Source: Arthrobacter sp. QXT-31 (GTDB lineage: Bacteria; Actinomycetota; Actinomycetes; Actinomycetales; Micrococcaceae). From it: a stretch of DNA of 64,000 nt. The DNA lies in assembly GCF_001969265.1 (NCBI RefSeq), contig NZ_CP019304.1, positions 3,534,001-3,598,000 on the forward strand, given 5' to 3'. Under the pieces are notes generated by a model, which worked only from the letters and a program-made list of their open reading frames with translations, was not told where the DNA came from and did no database searches. Within the stretch, counting starts at the first letter, position 1. Every line of letters starts with the position of its first letter. Positions 25,142 through 33,778 of the stretch are shown here, in pieces. A program made the translations under genes and the position numbers.

Positions 25142-26527
25142 ATGAAGTACGCCCAGTCGGTCCTGGACCTCATCGGCAACACCCCGCTCATCAAGCTGAA
25201 CCACGTCACGGAGGGCGTCAAGGCCACCGTCCTCGTGAAGCTGGAATACGTGAACCCCGGCGGATCCATCAAGGACCGCATCGCGGCGAAGATGGTTGAG
25301 GAAGCCGAACGCGACGGCAAGCTCAAGCCGGGCGGCACCATCATCGAACCCACCTCGGGGAACACCGGCGTGGGACTGGCCCTGGTGGCGCAGCAAAAAG
25401 GCTACAAGTGCATCTTCGTGGTCCCGGACAAGGTGGGCGAGGACAAACGAGCAGTCCTGGAGGCCTACGGTGCCGAAGTGGTGGTGACGCCCACCGCCGT
25501 CGAACCTGACAGCCCCCAAAGCTACTACGGCGTTTCCGACCGCCTGGTCACCGAGATTCCCGGCGCCTACAAGCCGGACCAGTTCTCCAACCCCGCCGCG
25601 CCGCTGAGCCACTACGAGACCACCGGCCCCGAGATCTGGCGCGACACCGACGGCAAGGTGACGCACTGCGTCATCGGCGCCGGCACCGGCGGCACCATCA
25701 CCGGCACCGGCCGGTACCTCAAGGAAGTCTCGGCGGACCGTCCGGAGTCCGAGGGCGGCCGGGTCAAGATCATCGGCGCCGACCCTGAAGGTTCGGTCTA
25801 CTCCGGCGGGACGGGGCGCCCGTACTTCGTCGAGGGCGTCGGCGAGGACATGTGGCCGGGCAACTACGACAAGTCGGTCCCGGACCAGGTCCTCGCCGTC
25901 AGCGACGCCGACTCCTTCGCCATGACGCGGCGGCTTGCCCGCGAGGAGGGCCTGCTGGTGGGCGGCTCCTCCGGCATGGCCGTGGTGGCCGCGCTGCGCA
26001 CCGCCAGGGACCTCCCCGAGGACGCAGTGGTGGTGGTGATCCTGCCCGACTCCGGCCGCGGTTACCTCGCCAAGATCTTCAACGACCAGTGGATGCGCTC
26101 CTACGGCTTCCTCTCGGGCGGCGAGGAGGCCTCCGTGGGCGAGGTCCTCAAGTCCAAGACGGGCGAACTGCCGGATCTGGTGCACATCCACCCGAACGAA
26201 ACCGTCCGTGACGTCATCAACATCATGAACGAGTTCGGCGTCAGCCACATCCCCGTCCTGTCGGCGGAGCCGCCCGTGGTGATGGGCGAGGTGCTCGGCG
26301 CCGTGGATGAACGGTCCCTGACCGCCAAGCTGTTCCGCGGCGAGGCCAAGCTGACGGACAAGATCGCCGAGCACATGGGGGAGCGGTTGCCCGTGATCGG
26401 CTCGCTCGAAACCATCTCCGCCGCCCGCCAACTGCTCTCCGACGTCGACACCGTAATGGTGACATTCGTGGGCGCGCCCATCGGCATCCTGACCCGCCAC
26501 GACCTCCTCGCCTACCTCAGCAACTGA
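25142..26527 (+). CDS. cbs: Cystathionine beta-synthase
   Basis: A 461-residue PLP enzyme that condenses serine and homocysteine to cystathionine. The N-terminal catalytic domain shows NTPLIKLN, the PLP-lysine motif NPGGSIKDR near residue 44, PTSGNTGVGLA and the glycine loop GAGTGGTITGTGRYLKE. The C-terminal 120 residues form a CBS-domain pair (VRDVINIMNEFGVSHIPVLS; later TVMVTFVGAPIGILTRHDLLAYL). No haem-binding N-terminal extension, as usual for bacteria. Followed by cystathionine gamma-synthase: a trans-sulfuration operon. Confidence 0.94.
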   Translation: MKYAQSVLDLIGNTPLIKLNHVTEGVKATVLVKLEYVNPGGSIKDRIAAKMVEEAERDGKLKPGGTIIEPTSGNTGVGLALVAQQKGYKCIFVVPDKVGEDKRAVLEAYGAEVVVTPTAVEPDSPQSYYGVSDRLVTEIPGAYKPDQFSNPAAPLSHYETTGPEIWRDTDGKVTHCVIGAGTGGTITGTGRYLKEVSADRPESEGGRVKIIGADPEGSVYSGGTGRPYFVEGVGEDMWPGNYDKSVPDQVLAVSDADSFAMTRRLAREEGLLVGGSSGMAVVAALRTARDLPEDAVVVVILPDSGRGYLAKIFNDQWMRSYGFLSGGEEASVGEVLKSKTGELPDLVHIHPNETVRDVINIMNEFGVSHIPVLSAEPPVVMGEVLGAVDERSLTAKLFRGEAKLTDKIAEHMGERLPVIGSLETISAARQLLSDVDTVMVTFVGAPIGILTRHDLLAYLSN

Positions 26528-26549
26528 TCCCTACCTCAGCAACTGATCA
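26512..26549 (+). repeat. 19-bp tandem duplication at the cbs stop
   Basis: CTACCTCAGCAACTGATC occurs at 26512 and again at 26531. The cbs stop TGA (26525-26527) lies in the first copy, so the second is untranslated spacer before the metB ribosome site. Confidence 0.8.
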
Positions 26550-26559
26550 AGGAGCCCCC

Positions 26560-27720
26560 ATGCCTGAAGAGAACCAAGGATTCAACACCCGCGCCGTGCA
26601 CGCCGGCCAGGCCTTCGAGCCGCGCACCGGCGCCGTCGTTCCGCCCCTGCACTTCAGCTCGACGTATGCCCAGGACGGCATCGGCGGGCTGCGGGACGGT
26701 TACGAATACGGCCGCGGCGGCAACCCCACCCGCGACTCACTGCAGGAACAGCTTGCCGCGCTTGAGGGCGGCACGCACGCCTTCTCCTTCAGCTCCGGGC
26801 TCGCGGCCGAGGACTCGCTGATCCGCGCGCTGATGCGTCCCGGCGACCACATCGTGCTCGGCAACGATGCCTACGGCGGCACCTACCGGCTGATCAGCCG
26901 CGTGCTGGGCGAGTGGGGGATCGGCAATACCCCCGTGGACATGGCCGACCTCGCGGCCGTCGAGGCGGCCGTCGCCGCCAACAAGACCCGCTTCGTCTGG
27001 GTGGAAACGCCGTCCAATCCGCTGATGAAGATCACCGACATCGAGGCGCTCGCCAAGGTGGCGCACGACGCCGGGGCCCTCCTGATCGTCGACAACACCT
27101 TCGCGTCGCCCTACCTGCAGACCCCGCTTGACCTGGGTGCCGACGTCGTGGTCCATTCCACCACCAAGTACATCGGCGGCCACTCCGATGTGGTGGGCGG
27201 TGCGGTCGTGGTCAAGGACGCCGGCCTGGCTGAGAAGATCGGCTTCGTGCAGTTCGCCGTGGGCGCCGTCTCGGGCCCGATGGACGCCTTCCTCACCACT
27301 CGCGGACTGAAGACGCTGGGCGTCCGCATGGACCGGCACAGCGACAACGGCCAGGCCGTGGCGGAATGGCTGCTGGAACGGCCGGAGGTCGAAGCGGTCC
27401 TGTATCCAGGCCTGCCCTCGCACCCCGGCCATGAGCTGGCCAAAAAGCAGATGCGGAAGTTCGGGGGCATGGTCTCGGTCCAGTTCAAGGGCGGCGAGGC
27501 CGCTGCGCGCAAGGTGGCCGAATCGACGTCGGTCTTTACCCTCGCTGAATCGCTGGGCGGCATCGAGTCGCTCATGAACTACCCCTCCGAGATGACCCAC
27601 GCCTCGGTCAAGGGCACCGAACTGGCTGTACCCGTTAACCTGATCCGGCTCTCCTGCGGCATCGAGGACGTCGAGGACCTCATCGCCGATCTCGAGCAAG
27701 CCTTCACGCACATCCAGTGA
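26560..27720 (+). CDS. metB: Cystathionine gamma-synthase
   Basis: A 386-residue PLP enzyme of the Cys/Met metabolism family, joining an activated homoserine with cysteine to give cystathionine. NTRAVHAGQ at the start, GYEYGRGGNPTRDSLQEQLA, the PLP-lysine motif VHSTTKYIGGHSD near residue 204, and SLGGIESLMNYP at the end are diagnostic. MetB and cystathionine gamma-lyase are close relatives; metB is the more likely call next to cbs in actinobacteria, but gamma-lyase activity is possible. AAGGAG lies seven bases before the ATG. Confidence 0.9.
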   Translation: MPEENQGFNTRAVHAGQAFEPRTGAVVPPLHFSSTYAQDGIGGLRDGYEYGRGGNPTRDSLQEQLAALEGGTHAFSFSSGLAAEDSLIRALMRPGDHIVLGNDAYGGTYRLISRVLGEWGIGNTPVDMADLAAVEAAVAANKTRFVWVETPSNPLMKITDIEALAKVAHDAGALLIVDNTFASPYLQTPLDLGADVVVHSTTKYIGGHSDVVGGAVVVKDAGLAEKIGFVQFAVGAVSGPMDAFLTTRGLKTLGVRMDRHSDNGQAVAEWLLERPEVEAVLYPGLPSHPGHELAKKQMRKFGGMVSVQFKGGEAAARKVAESTSVFTLAESLGGIESLMNYPSEMTHASVKGTELAVPVNLIRLSCGIEDVEDLIADLEQAFTHIQ

Positions 27721-29036
27721 CGGCCTCTCCGCAGACGCAGGAAGTCCCCGGTGCAGGGCCGGGGACCGGCAGCCGGGCGAGGGCACGGCGTGCCCTTGGA
27801 TGGTTGGCGACGGCGGCCGGTGCGGTTGCCGCCGTCGTTGCCCTGAAGGTGCTGTACGCGCAGTACCCGCCGGACATGAACGACTTCGAGGTCTACTATT
27901 ACGGCGGCACCAAGGTGCTGCAGACCGGCGAGACCGGCATTAACGAGCTGTATGCACCCCGGGACGGCCTGCCGTTCACGTATCCGCCGTTCGCTGCGCT
28001 GCTGTTCGCCGGCCTGGCCACCATGACGCTCGGCCAGAGCGGGCAGCTCTTCATCTGGGCCGCGCTGGGCGGCGCGGCGGTGGTGTCGGCATGGCTTGCC
28101 CGGCACTACTTCGGGATGACCCGCTGGCGCGACGCGTTTGCCGACTGGCGGTTCCGGACCGTGGCCCTGGCCGGGACGGGTGCGATCGTGCTGCTGGGCC
28201 CGTGGCGGGACACCTTCGTGTTCGGGCAGATCAACATCATCCTGATGGGCCTGATCCTGGCCGACTTCGCGCTGCACGGAAAATCCCGCGCGGGTGAGAT
28301 CCGCTGGCCTGCCGGCCTGCTGATCGGCGTCGCCGCCGGCATCAAGCTGACCCCGCTCGCGTTCGGCCTGTACTTCCTGGTCCGCCGTGATTTCAAGGCG
28401 CTGGGCTGGATGGCGGCCGGCTTCCTCGGCTCCATCGCCGTGGCCTGGGCGGCGCTGCCCCATGCTTCAGCCATGTTCTGGGCCACAATCCTGCCCAACA
28501 CCGGGCGCATCGGCGATCCGGGGTACGTGGACAACCTGTCGCTGAAGGGGCTGCTGCTCCACCTCGGACTGCCGGATTCGGGGTCCACCAGCCTGCTCTG
28601 GCTGGTGCTCGCACTGGCCCTCGCCGGTCTCACTGCTCTGGTCATCAGGTGGGCGGTGGCGGTGGAGGAGAACTTCGTGGCAGTGTCGGCGACCGCGGTG
28701 CTCATGCTCCTGGTCAGTCCGGTGTCCTGGTCCCATCACTGGGTGTGGATCGCGGTGGCCCTGCCGTCGATGGCCTTCGCCATGCACCGGGTCCCTTCCC
28801 GGACCGGCCGCATGCGGCTGGCCGGCTGGGTGGTGGTGGCGGCGTCGGCCGTGGCCTTCTACCTCGCCCCCAAGGACCTCGCGGTGGCGGCCGGGGCGGA
28901 GGTGTGGGGCGTGAACCCGCAGACGCAGTGGCCGCTGGTGGCCTCCAGCCTGGGCGTGGCGTGCGGCGTGGCGCTCCTTGCCTACTGGGCCACCGCCTAC
29001 CGGCCCTCGAGAACCGGGATCCGTTCGCGGAGCTAG
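27717..29036 (+). CDS. GT87-family membrane mannosyltransferase-like protein (DUF2029)
   Basis: A 439-residue polytopic protein (about ten hydrophobic segments) of the GT87 family, polyprenyl-phosphate-mannose-dependent alpha-mannosyltransferases such as those for lipomannan. NDFEVYYYGGTKVLQTG in the first loop holds the acidic catalytic candidates, followed by LPFTYPPFAALLF and GVAAGIKLTPLAFGLYFL, all family signatures. GTG 27717 overlaps the metB stop by four bases, so translation is coupled to the trans-sulfuration genes although the roles look unrelated. Confidence 0.85.
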   Translation: MTASPQTQEVPGAGPGTGSRARARRALGWLATAAGAVAAVVALKVLYAQYPPDMNDFEVYYYGGTKVLQTGETGINELYAPRDGLPFTYPPFAALLFAGLATMTLGQSGQLFIWAALGGAAVVSAWLARHYFGMTRWRDAFADWRFRTVALAGTGAIVLLGPWRDTFVFGQINIILMGLILADFALHGKSRAGEIRWPAGLLIGVAAGIKLTPLAFGLYFLVRRDFKALGWMAAGFLGSIAVAWAALPHASAMFWATILPNTGRIGDPGYVDNLSLKGLLLHLGLPDSGSTSLLWLVLALALAGLTALVIRWAVAVEENFVAVSATAVLMLLVSPVSWSHHWVWIAVALPSMAFAMHRVPSRTGRMRLAGWVVVAASAVAFYLAPKDLAVAAGAEVWGVNPQTQWPLVASSLGVACGVALLAYWATAYRPSRTGIRSRS

Positions 29037-29051
29037 CTTTCTTCAAGAAAG
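29037..29051. promoter_or_regulatory. 15-bp perfect palindrome, candidate HxlR operator
   Basis: CTTTCTT-C-AAGAAAG. It ends five bases before the -10 hexamer TACGGT (29057-29062) and overlaps the -35 region, ideal for repression of the regulator/MFS pair. Confidence 0.7.
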
Positions 29052-29056
29052 TCAGC

Positions 29057-29062
29057 TACGGT
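29057..29062 (+). promoter_or_regulatory. -10 hexamer TACGGT, 6 nt before ATG 29069
   Basis: Reads TACGGT-CGGAGC-ATG; GGAG also falls too close to the ATG for a normal ribosome site. Confidence 0.5.
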
Positions 29063-29068
29063 CGGAGC

Positions 29069-29617
29069 ATGCCTCTCCGCTCCGACTGGTCCCAGCGCAA
29101 CTGCAGCATGGCCCGTGGCCTGGACATTTTCGGCGACCCCTGGGGAATGCTGGTCCTCCGTGAGGTCTTCTTCGGCAACGGCCGCTTCGACGCGATGAAA
29201 ACCCGCCTCCAGGTGGCTGACTCGGTCCTCACCCGGCGCCTGTCCGCCCTCGTCGAAGCGGGGCTGCTGTCCAGGCAGCCCTATGACGACGGCGGCCGCA
29301 CCCGGCACGAATACGTCCTCACCGCCAAGGGCGAAGATGCGCTGCCGGTGCTGAACGCCGTCGTGCTCTGGTCCGAAAAGCACCTGCAGGCGCCGTCGGA
29401 GCAGGCACATGTGTACATCGTCCACGCAGCCTGCGGGCAGCGCACTTCGTCCGCGGACACCTGCACGGAGTGCGGAGAACGGCTCACCGTGGAGAACACC
29501 AGCTGGCACAGCCTGACCCGCAGCGATGAGCCGATCCCGCTGGCGACGGCCCACAAGCACACCGAGACAGCAGCCAACCGCGTTCATGGCGGCGGAGAAA
29601 GAGGAACGGGCGCATGA
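29069..29617 (+). CDS. HxlR-family transcriptional regulator with a Cys-rich tail
   Basis: A 182-residue winged-helix regulator. NCSMARGLDIFGDPWGMLVLREVFFGNGRFDAMKTRL is the HxlR hallmark, with a Cys near the N-terminus (residue 11) as in redox- or electrophile-sensing members. Beyond the DNA-binding domain, residues 117-140 carry CGQRTSSADTCTECGE, a short zinc-ribbon-like Cys cluster. ATG 29069 is chosen inside a longer open frame because it starts the family homology and has the leaderless hexamer. The stop overlaps the MFS start (ATGA). Confidence 0.87.
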   Translation: MPLRSDWSQRNCSMARGLDIFGDPWGMLVLREVFFGNGRFDAMKTRLQVADSVLTRRLSALVEAGLLSRQPYDDGGRTRHEYVLTAKGEDALPVLNAVVLWSEKHLQAPSEQAHVYIVHAACGQRTSSADTCTECGERLTVENTSWHSLTRSDEPIPLATAHKHTETAANRVHGGGERGTGA

Positions 29618-31029
29618 GCACCTCCGAAGAGCCCCGAGTTTTTGTACAGATATCGCGGCCTGAAGGGTCTTTAGAGGATGATATCTGGACAAAAACTCCA
29701 GAGGACAAGCCTAAGAAGCGGCGCCGGCTGCACCCGGCATGGACCGTTGCGGCCGTCGCGTTCCTGGCGCTGGTCGGGGCAGCCGGATTCCGTGCCGCGC
29801 CCGGTGTGCTCATGGTGCCGCTGCAGCAGGAGTTCGGCTGGTCCACCACGGTGCTGTCGGCCGCGGTGAGCATCAACCTGGTGCTCTTCGGGCTTACGGC
29901 CCCCTTCGCCGCCGCCCTCATGGAACGGTTCGGCATCCGGGCCGTCACCGCCGTCGCCCTCGCGCTGATCGGCGCCGGGAGTGCCCTGACCGTGCTGGTC
30001 AACCAGTCCTGGCAGATCCTCCTCACCTGGGGCCTGCTGATCGGGCTCGGCACCGGTTCCATGGCACTGGTGTTCGCGGCGACCATCGCCAACACCTGGT
30101 TCACCAGGAGCCGGGGACTGGTGATCGGCATCCTCACCGCCGGCAGCGCCGCCGGACAGCTGGTCTTCCTGCCGTTCATCGCAGTGCTCGCCCAGGACCC
30201 GGGCTGGCGCCAGGCCTCGTTGCTCATCGCCGCCGGTGCCCTGGCAGTGGTTCCGCTGGTGCTGAAGTTCCTGAAAAACTCACCGTCCGACGCCGGGGTG
30301 TTGCCTTACGGTGCGGAGGAACCGTCCGCTGCCCCTGCAGAAAATGCGCCCGCCGTGGGAGCAGGAACGCCCGCCGAACCCCGCCGCAACGCTGCCGTCC
30401 GGGCACTGCTGGTGCTGCGGAGCGCCAGCCGGAACCGCACGTTCTGGGCGCTCGCTGCCGGATTCGCCATCTGCGGCGCCACGACGAACGGGCTGATCGG
30501 CACCCACTTCATCCCCTCCGCCCATGACCACGGCATGCCGGAGACAACAGCGGCCGGCCTGCTCGCCGTCGTCGGGATCTTCGACATCCTGGGCACCATC
30601 GCCTCCGGCTGGCTGACCGACCGGTTCAATCCGAGGATCCTGCTGGCCGTGTACTACCAGTTCCGCGGGATTGGGCTCCTGGTGCTCCCGCTGCTGCTGG
30701 GCTCCTCGGTCCAGCCGAGCATGATCGTGTTCGTGGTGATTTACGGCCTCGACTGGGTGGCCACGGTACCGCCCACCGCCGCGATCTGCCGCCAGGTGTT
30801 CGGCGCCGACGGCAGCGTGGTGTTCGGCTGGGTGTTTGCGGCGCACCAGTTGGGTGCCGCCGCGGCCGCCCTCGCAGCCGGGGCCATCCGGGACGCCACC
30901 GGCCACTACACGTACGCCTGGCTGGGGGCCGCCGCCATGTGCACCATCGCCGCGGTGATCAGTGCCACCATCCGCAAGGACGGCGGACGGCCGCAGCCCG
31001 CCGCGGTGGCTGCCGCTTCAGTAGACTAG
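29614..31029 (+). CDS. MFS transporter (OFA/monocarboxylate-like)
   Basis: A 471-residue transporter with twelve hydrophobic segments starting near residue 44. FRAAPGVLMVPLQQEFGWSTTVLSAAVSINLVLFGLTAPFAAALMERFGIR matches the MFS group of oxalate/formate and monocarboxylate transporters. It overlaps the HxlR gene by four bases, so the regulator probably controls its export or uptake function. Odd feature: codons 8-29 (RVFVQISRPEGSLEDDIWTKT) are encoded by a 63-bp palindrome, an insertion-like N-terminal extension. Confidence 0.87.
   Translation: MSTSEEPRVFVQISRPEGSLEDDIWTKTPEDKPKKRRRLHPAWTVAAVAFLALVGAAGFRAAPGVLMVPLQQEFGWSTTVLSAAVSINLVLFGLTAPFAAALMERFGIRAVTAVALALIGAGSALTVLVNQSWQILLTWGLLIGLGTGSMALVFAATIANTWFTRSRGLVIGILTAGSAAGQLVFLPFIAVLAQDPGWRQASLLIAAGALAVVPLVLKFLKNSPSDAGVLPYGAEEPSAAPAENAPAVGAGTPAEPRRNAAVRALLVLRSASRNRTFWALAAGFAICGATTNGLIGTHFIPSAHDHGMPETTAAGLLAVVGIFDILGTIASGWLTDRFNPRILLAVYYQFRGIGLLVLPLLLGSSVQPSMIVFVVIYGLDWVATVPPTAAICRQVFGADGSVVFGWVFAAHQLGAAAAALAAGAIRDATGHYTYAWLGAAAMCTIAAVISATIRKDGGRPQPAAVAAASVD
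29636..29698. repeat. Palindromic element inside the MFS coding sequence
   Basis: GAGTTTTTGTACAGATATC (29636-29654) and 29680-29698 are inverted copies matching at 18 of 19 positions around a 25-base loop. It is AT-rich compared with its surroundings and stays in frame. Confidence 0.8.
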
Positions 31030-31038
31030 CCGCTTCTG

Positions 31039-31044
31039 TAAACT
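31039..31044 (+). promoter_or_regulatory. Possible -10 TAAACT for the SDR at 31111
   Basis: TAAACT lies 66 bases before the ATG, which has its own GGGGGA ribosome site, so this gene would have a normal leader. Confidence 0.35.
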
Positions 31045-31110
31045 GGGCGGGCGCCCCGGGGGAGGCTCCTGCAGGCGCAAAACTGCCGCACGACCACTGG
31101 GGGACGCGAC

Positions 31111-31881
31111 ATGGGACAGACCGACGGCAATGCCACGGCCAAAACGGCACTCGTGACCGGGGTGGGACGGCTCGCGGGGATTGGCGCGGGGATCGCCCGG
31201 CAGCTGGCCGCCGACGGCTGGGACCTGGTGCTGACCTACTGGCAGGACTACGACGCCCGCATGCCCTGGGGAATTCAGCCGGACGACGTCGGGCGGCTCA
31301 CCCCTGAACTGCAGGCCGCAGGCTCCAGGGTGCTGGCCCTGCCCGCCGACTTTCAGGACCCGGGCGCCGTGGACCGGCTCATGGCCGAAGCTGCAGCTCA
31401 GGCAGGAACCTTGCACGGGATGGTGCTCAGCCACGCCGAATCCGTCGACTCGGGCATCCTGGACACCACGCTGGAAAGCTTCGAGCGGCACTTCGCCGTG
31501 AACACCCGGGCCAGCTGGCAGCTTGTCCGCGCCTTCGCGCAGCAGGCAGTGGACGACGGCGGCGCGATCGTCGCGCTGACCAGCGACCACACAGCGTTCA
31601 ACCTCCCGTACGGGGCGTCGAAAGGGGCGCTGGACAGGATCGTGATCGCCGCGGCGCGTGAACTGGGGCCGCTGGGGATCAGCGCCAATGTGCTGAATCC
31701 CGGACCCGTGGACACCGGCTGGATGGATGATGAACTCCGCGAAGGGCTCGCCCGGCGGCAGCCCGGCGGCCGGCTCGGCACGCCCGCCGACGTCGCGGGA
31801 ACCGTGGCTTTCCTGCTGTCCCCGGCAGGCCGCTGGGTGTCCGGGCAGCTCATTAAGGCCGACGGCGGGTTCTCGGCTTAA
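31111..31881 (+). CDS. Short-chain dehydrogenase/reductase (SDR)
   Basis: A 256-residue NAD(P)-dependent oxidoreductase. The nucleotide-binding start ALVTGVGRLAGIGAGIA is a variant Rossmann loop; the active site is TSDH (Ser) and YGASKGAL (Tyr-x-x-x-Lys). NPGPVDTGWM and the C-terminal GQLIKADGG are classical SDR features. The atypical loop resembles SDRs that act on 3-oxoacyl or aminoglycoside-like substrates; substrate unknown. GGGGGA precedes the ATG. Confidence 0.85.
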   Translation: MGQTDGNATAKTALVTGVGRLAGIGAGIARQLAADGWDLVLTYWQDYDARMPWGIQPDDVGRLTPELQAAGSRVLALPADFQDPGAVDRLMAEAAAQAGTLHGMVLSHAESVDSGILDTTLESFERHFAVNTRASWQLVRAFAQQAVDDGGAIVALTSDHTAFNLPYGASKGALDRIVIAAARELGPLGISANVLNPGPVDTGWMDDELREGLARRQPGGRLGTPADVAGTVAFLLSPAGRWVSGQLIKADGGFSA

Positions 31882-31885
31882 CGCC

Positions 31886-32833
31886 TCAGGGGCGGGCTTC
31901 GAAGATGAAGAGCTCGGTGCCGGCGGCCTCTTTGCCGTCGTCGGGGGCGGCGAACAGACGCAATACCTCTCCGTCGGATTCCAGGGCGACCGGGTTGCGG
32001 GTTATCGAGTGGCCGGCGGTGGAGAACTTCTGGAAGGGGACCCCGTGGGTGATAGTGCCGTCCGACAGGTCGGTCAGGGCGAGGCCGCCGAGTTCGAAAG
32101 GTTTCCCGTCGGCGGTTTTGAGGCCGGTCACGCCCGAGCAGAGCTGGTGCCCGGCACCGGCGTACTCGCAGTCCTGGTAGTCAATGAAGTGGCTGGGGTT
32201 GCCCTGTGTCCCCAGCAGCCGGCCCTGGCTGTTCCAGGTGAACAGCTTGCGGGAACCCCAGCTCACGCCGCTGATCCGGTTGGTCTTGCGGTCTGCGACG
32301 ACACCGCCGATGTGGTCCGCCTGGCGGAACTGCTCTATGACCTCATAGGTGTCTGGGTCGATGGTGTAGACGATGGAGCTGCTGTTGGGCCGGTACTCGG
32401 CCACGGGGACCCAGACCCTGTCGCCGTCGAAGTCCGTGCCGCCCGGATGGTAGATGGTGCCTTCGCCCAGAACGATGTCCTTCAGGAGCTTGCCCTGCCG
32501 GTCGATGACGAAGACGTGGCCGCGGCCCTTGCCGGTTGTGCGGTCGTAACCGTCGACGGGGGAGGGGTAGCGCACGGTCGGTTCGAGGATCTCGACGCTG
32601 CTGAGGAAGATCTTGTCGCCGACGAGCGACATGCCCTGCGGGTGGAAGGTCGGGAAGTCCAGCTTGAGGTTTTGGACCTCCTTCCACTGCGTGTTGCGGT
32701 CCACCTTGATGAAAGCCTCGGCCTCCGCCGTGAGGCCCTGCGGGGTCTGCCCGTTGGTGGCCACAGCCGAGGTTCCGGCTGTCAGGGCGGCGGCTGCCAC
32801 TGCGGCAATGGCCAGGGCGCGCTTCGTCTTCAT
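31886..32833 (-). CDS. Secreted beta-propeller-like protein (DUF6454)
   Basis: A 315-residue exported protein. Residues 1-27 (MKTKRALAIAAVAAAALTAG..) are a Sec signal peptide. The mature part has repeated strand patterns (FHPQGMSLVGDKIFLSS; GRGHVFVIDRQGKLLKDI; YHPGGTDFDGDRVWVPVAEY; IGGVVADRKTNRISGVSWGSRKLFTWN) like blades of a propeller, and I recognise it as DUF6454. Two Cys (DCEYAGAGHQLC) may form a disulfide. ATG 32833 has GGAG seven bases upstream. Function unknown. Confidence 0.8.
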   Translation of the reverse strand: MKTKRALAIAAVAAAALTAGTSAVATNGQTPQGLTAEAEAFIKVDRNTQWKEVQNLKLDFPTFHPQGMSLVGDKIFLSSVEILEPTVRYPSPVDGYDRTTGKGRGHVFVIDRQGKLLKDIVLGEGTIYHPGGTDFDGDRVWVPVAEYRPNSSSIVYTIDPDTYEVIEQFRQADHIGGVVADRKTNRISGVSWGSRKLFTWNSQGRLLGTQGNPSHFIDYQDCEYAGAGHQLCSGVTGLKTADGKPFELGGLALTDLSDGTITHGVPFQKFSTAGHSITRNPVALESDGEVLRLFAAPDDGKEAAGTELFIFEARP

Positions 32834-32958
32834 GTTTTCTCCAGGTGCGTGATGGGATGCCCGGTTGCGGGTGCGTTCAAACGTAGGCATCCCGGATGGC
32901 ACGGCAGATAACGGCAGGTATCGGGAGGGTGAAGCGAGAAGCCGGAAGGTCATTGGGT

Positions 32959-33699
32959 TTAGTGAAGGGATTCATTCTCCTTGTGCATGAAGTAGTCAAC
33001 GCCGGTGTACCCGCCGTCAGCGACGATTGATGTTCCTGTGATGAACGATGCGTCGTCGCTCAGGAGGAAAGCGACCGTCCGGGCAATGTCGAGGGGACTT
33101 CCATTGCGACCCAATGGTGTCAGGCTTGCTGCTTCATAGGATTCAGTCAGAATGCCGGAGTCCACCCAGCCTGGACTCACAGCGTTCACCCGGACGCCCC
33201 GGGGGCCAAGGACGTTTGCGAGGCTACGAGTGACTGAAACCAGAGCCGCTTTGCTGGCCGAGTAGGCGAAGCTTCGGAAGGATCCGATGTAGGCATCAAT
33301 GCTGGCAATGTTTACAATGCTCGCGCCACGGGACATGTGAGGGCCGATTGTTTGGGCGAGGATGAGCGGTGCCGTGACATTGACTTCAAAGGTCCTGTCC
33401 CAGGCATCGAGAGTCATTTCCCCGAGAGGCTCCTTTTCGAGGATCCCGGCATTGTTGACAAGTCCGCCGAAGGAAAATTCCTCACTGATCCGGCGGGCGA
33501 AGTCCAGTGATTCGGCTCTGTCTGCCAGATCCACCTGACGTATCTCCACGCCGTGCGTTCGCGCCAGCTCCCTTGCTTGATCGAGGCCGGTGTTATAGGT
33601 GGCAACCACCTTCCAGCCGCTTTCCGCTAACCGTTCGGCAACTGCCCTGCCGATTCCGCGGGCGCCTCCGGTAACCAGAACAGTGCGTTCGGCTGTCAT
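32959..33699 (-). CDS. SDR oxidoreductase, FabG-like, of lower GC
   Basis: A 246-residue classical SDR: VLVTGGARGIGRAVAERL (TGxxxGIG), NNAGIL, catalytic Ser in NIASIDAYIGS, YSASKAAL (Tyr-x-x-x-Lys), VSPGWVDSGI and TGTSIVADGGYTGVDY. Length and motifs fit 3-oxoacyl-ACP reductase-like enzymes; the substrate is unknown. Start ATG 33699 has GGAGG seven bases upstream. Its composition is about 58% GC in sampled 60-base lines against about 67% for neighbours, and it lies close to an insertion sequence, both signs of recent acquisition. Confidence 0.88.
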   Translation of the reverse strand: MTAERTVLVTGGARGIGRAVAERLAESGWKVVATYNTGLDQARELARTHGVEIRQVDLADRAESLDFARRISEEFSFGGLVNNAGILEKEPLGEMTLDAWDRTFEVNVTAPLILAQTIGPHMSRGASIVNIASIDAYIGSFRSFAYSASKAALVSVTRSLANVLGPRGVRVNAVSPGWVDSGILTESYEAASLTPLGRNGSPLDIARTVAFLLSDDASFITGTSIVADGGYTGVDYFMHKENESLH

Positions 33700-33778
33700 C
33701 TTGATGCCTCCATTGGGACCTCGAACTGGGTACTTACAGATAGACATGCCGTGAGCAGTGGGCGAGCTGCCGACGAGC

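Noticed and set aside
22264..26500. Long minus-strand frames opposite the acyl-CoA synthetase and cbs genes
   Set aside because: Mirror frames of confidently identified genes, with His/Gly/Asp-biased composition.
28649..29068. Extended N-terminus of the HxlR regulator
   Set aside because: The extra 140 residues overlap the GT87 gene in another frame and are Gly/Arg-rich; the family start and promoter fit ATG 29069.
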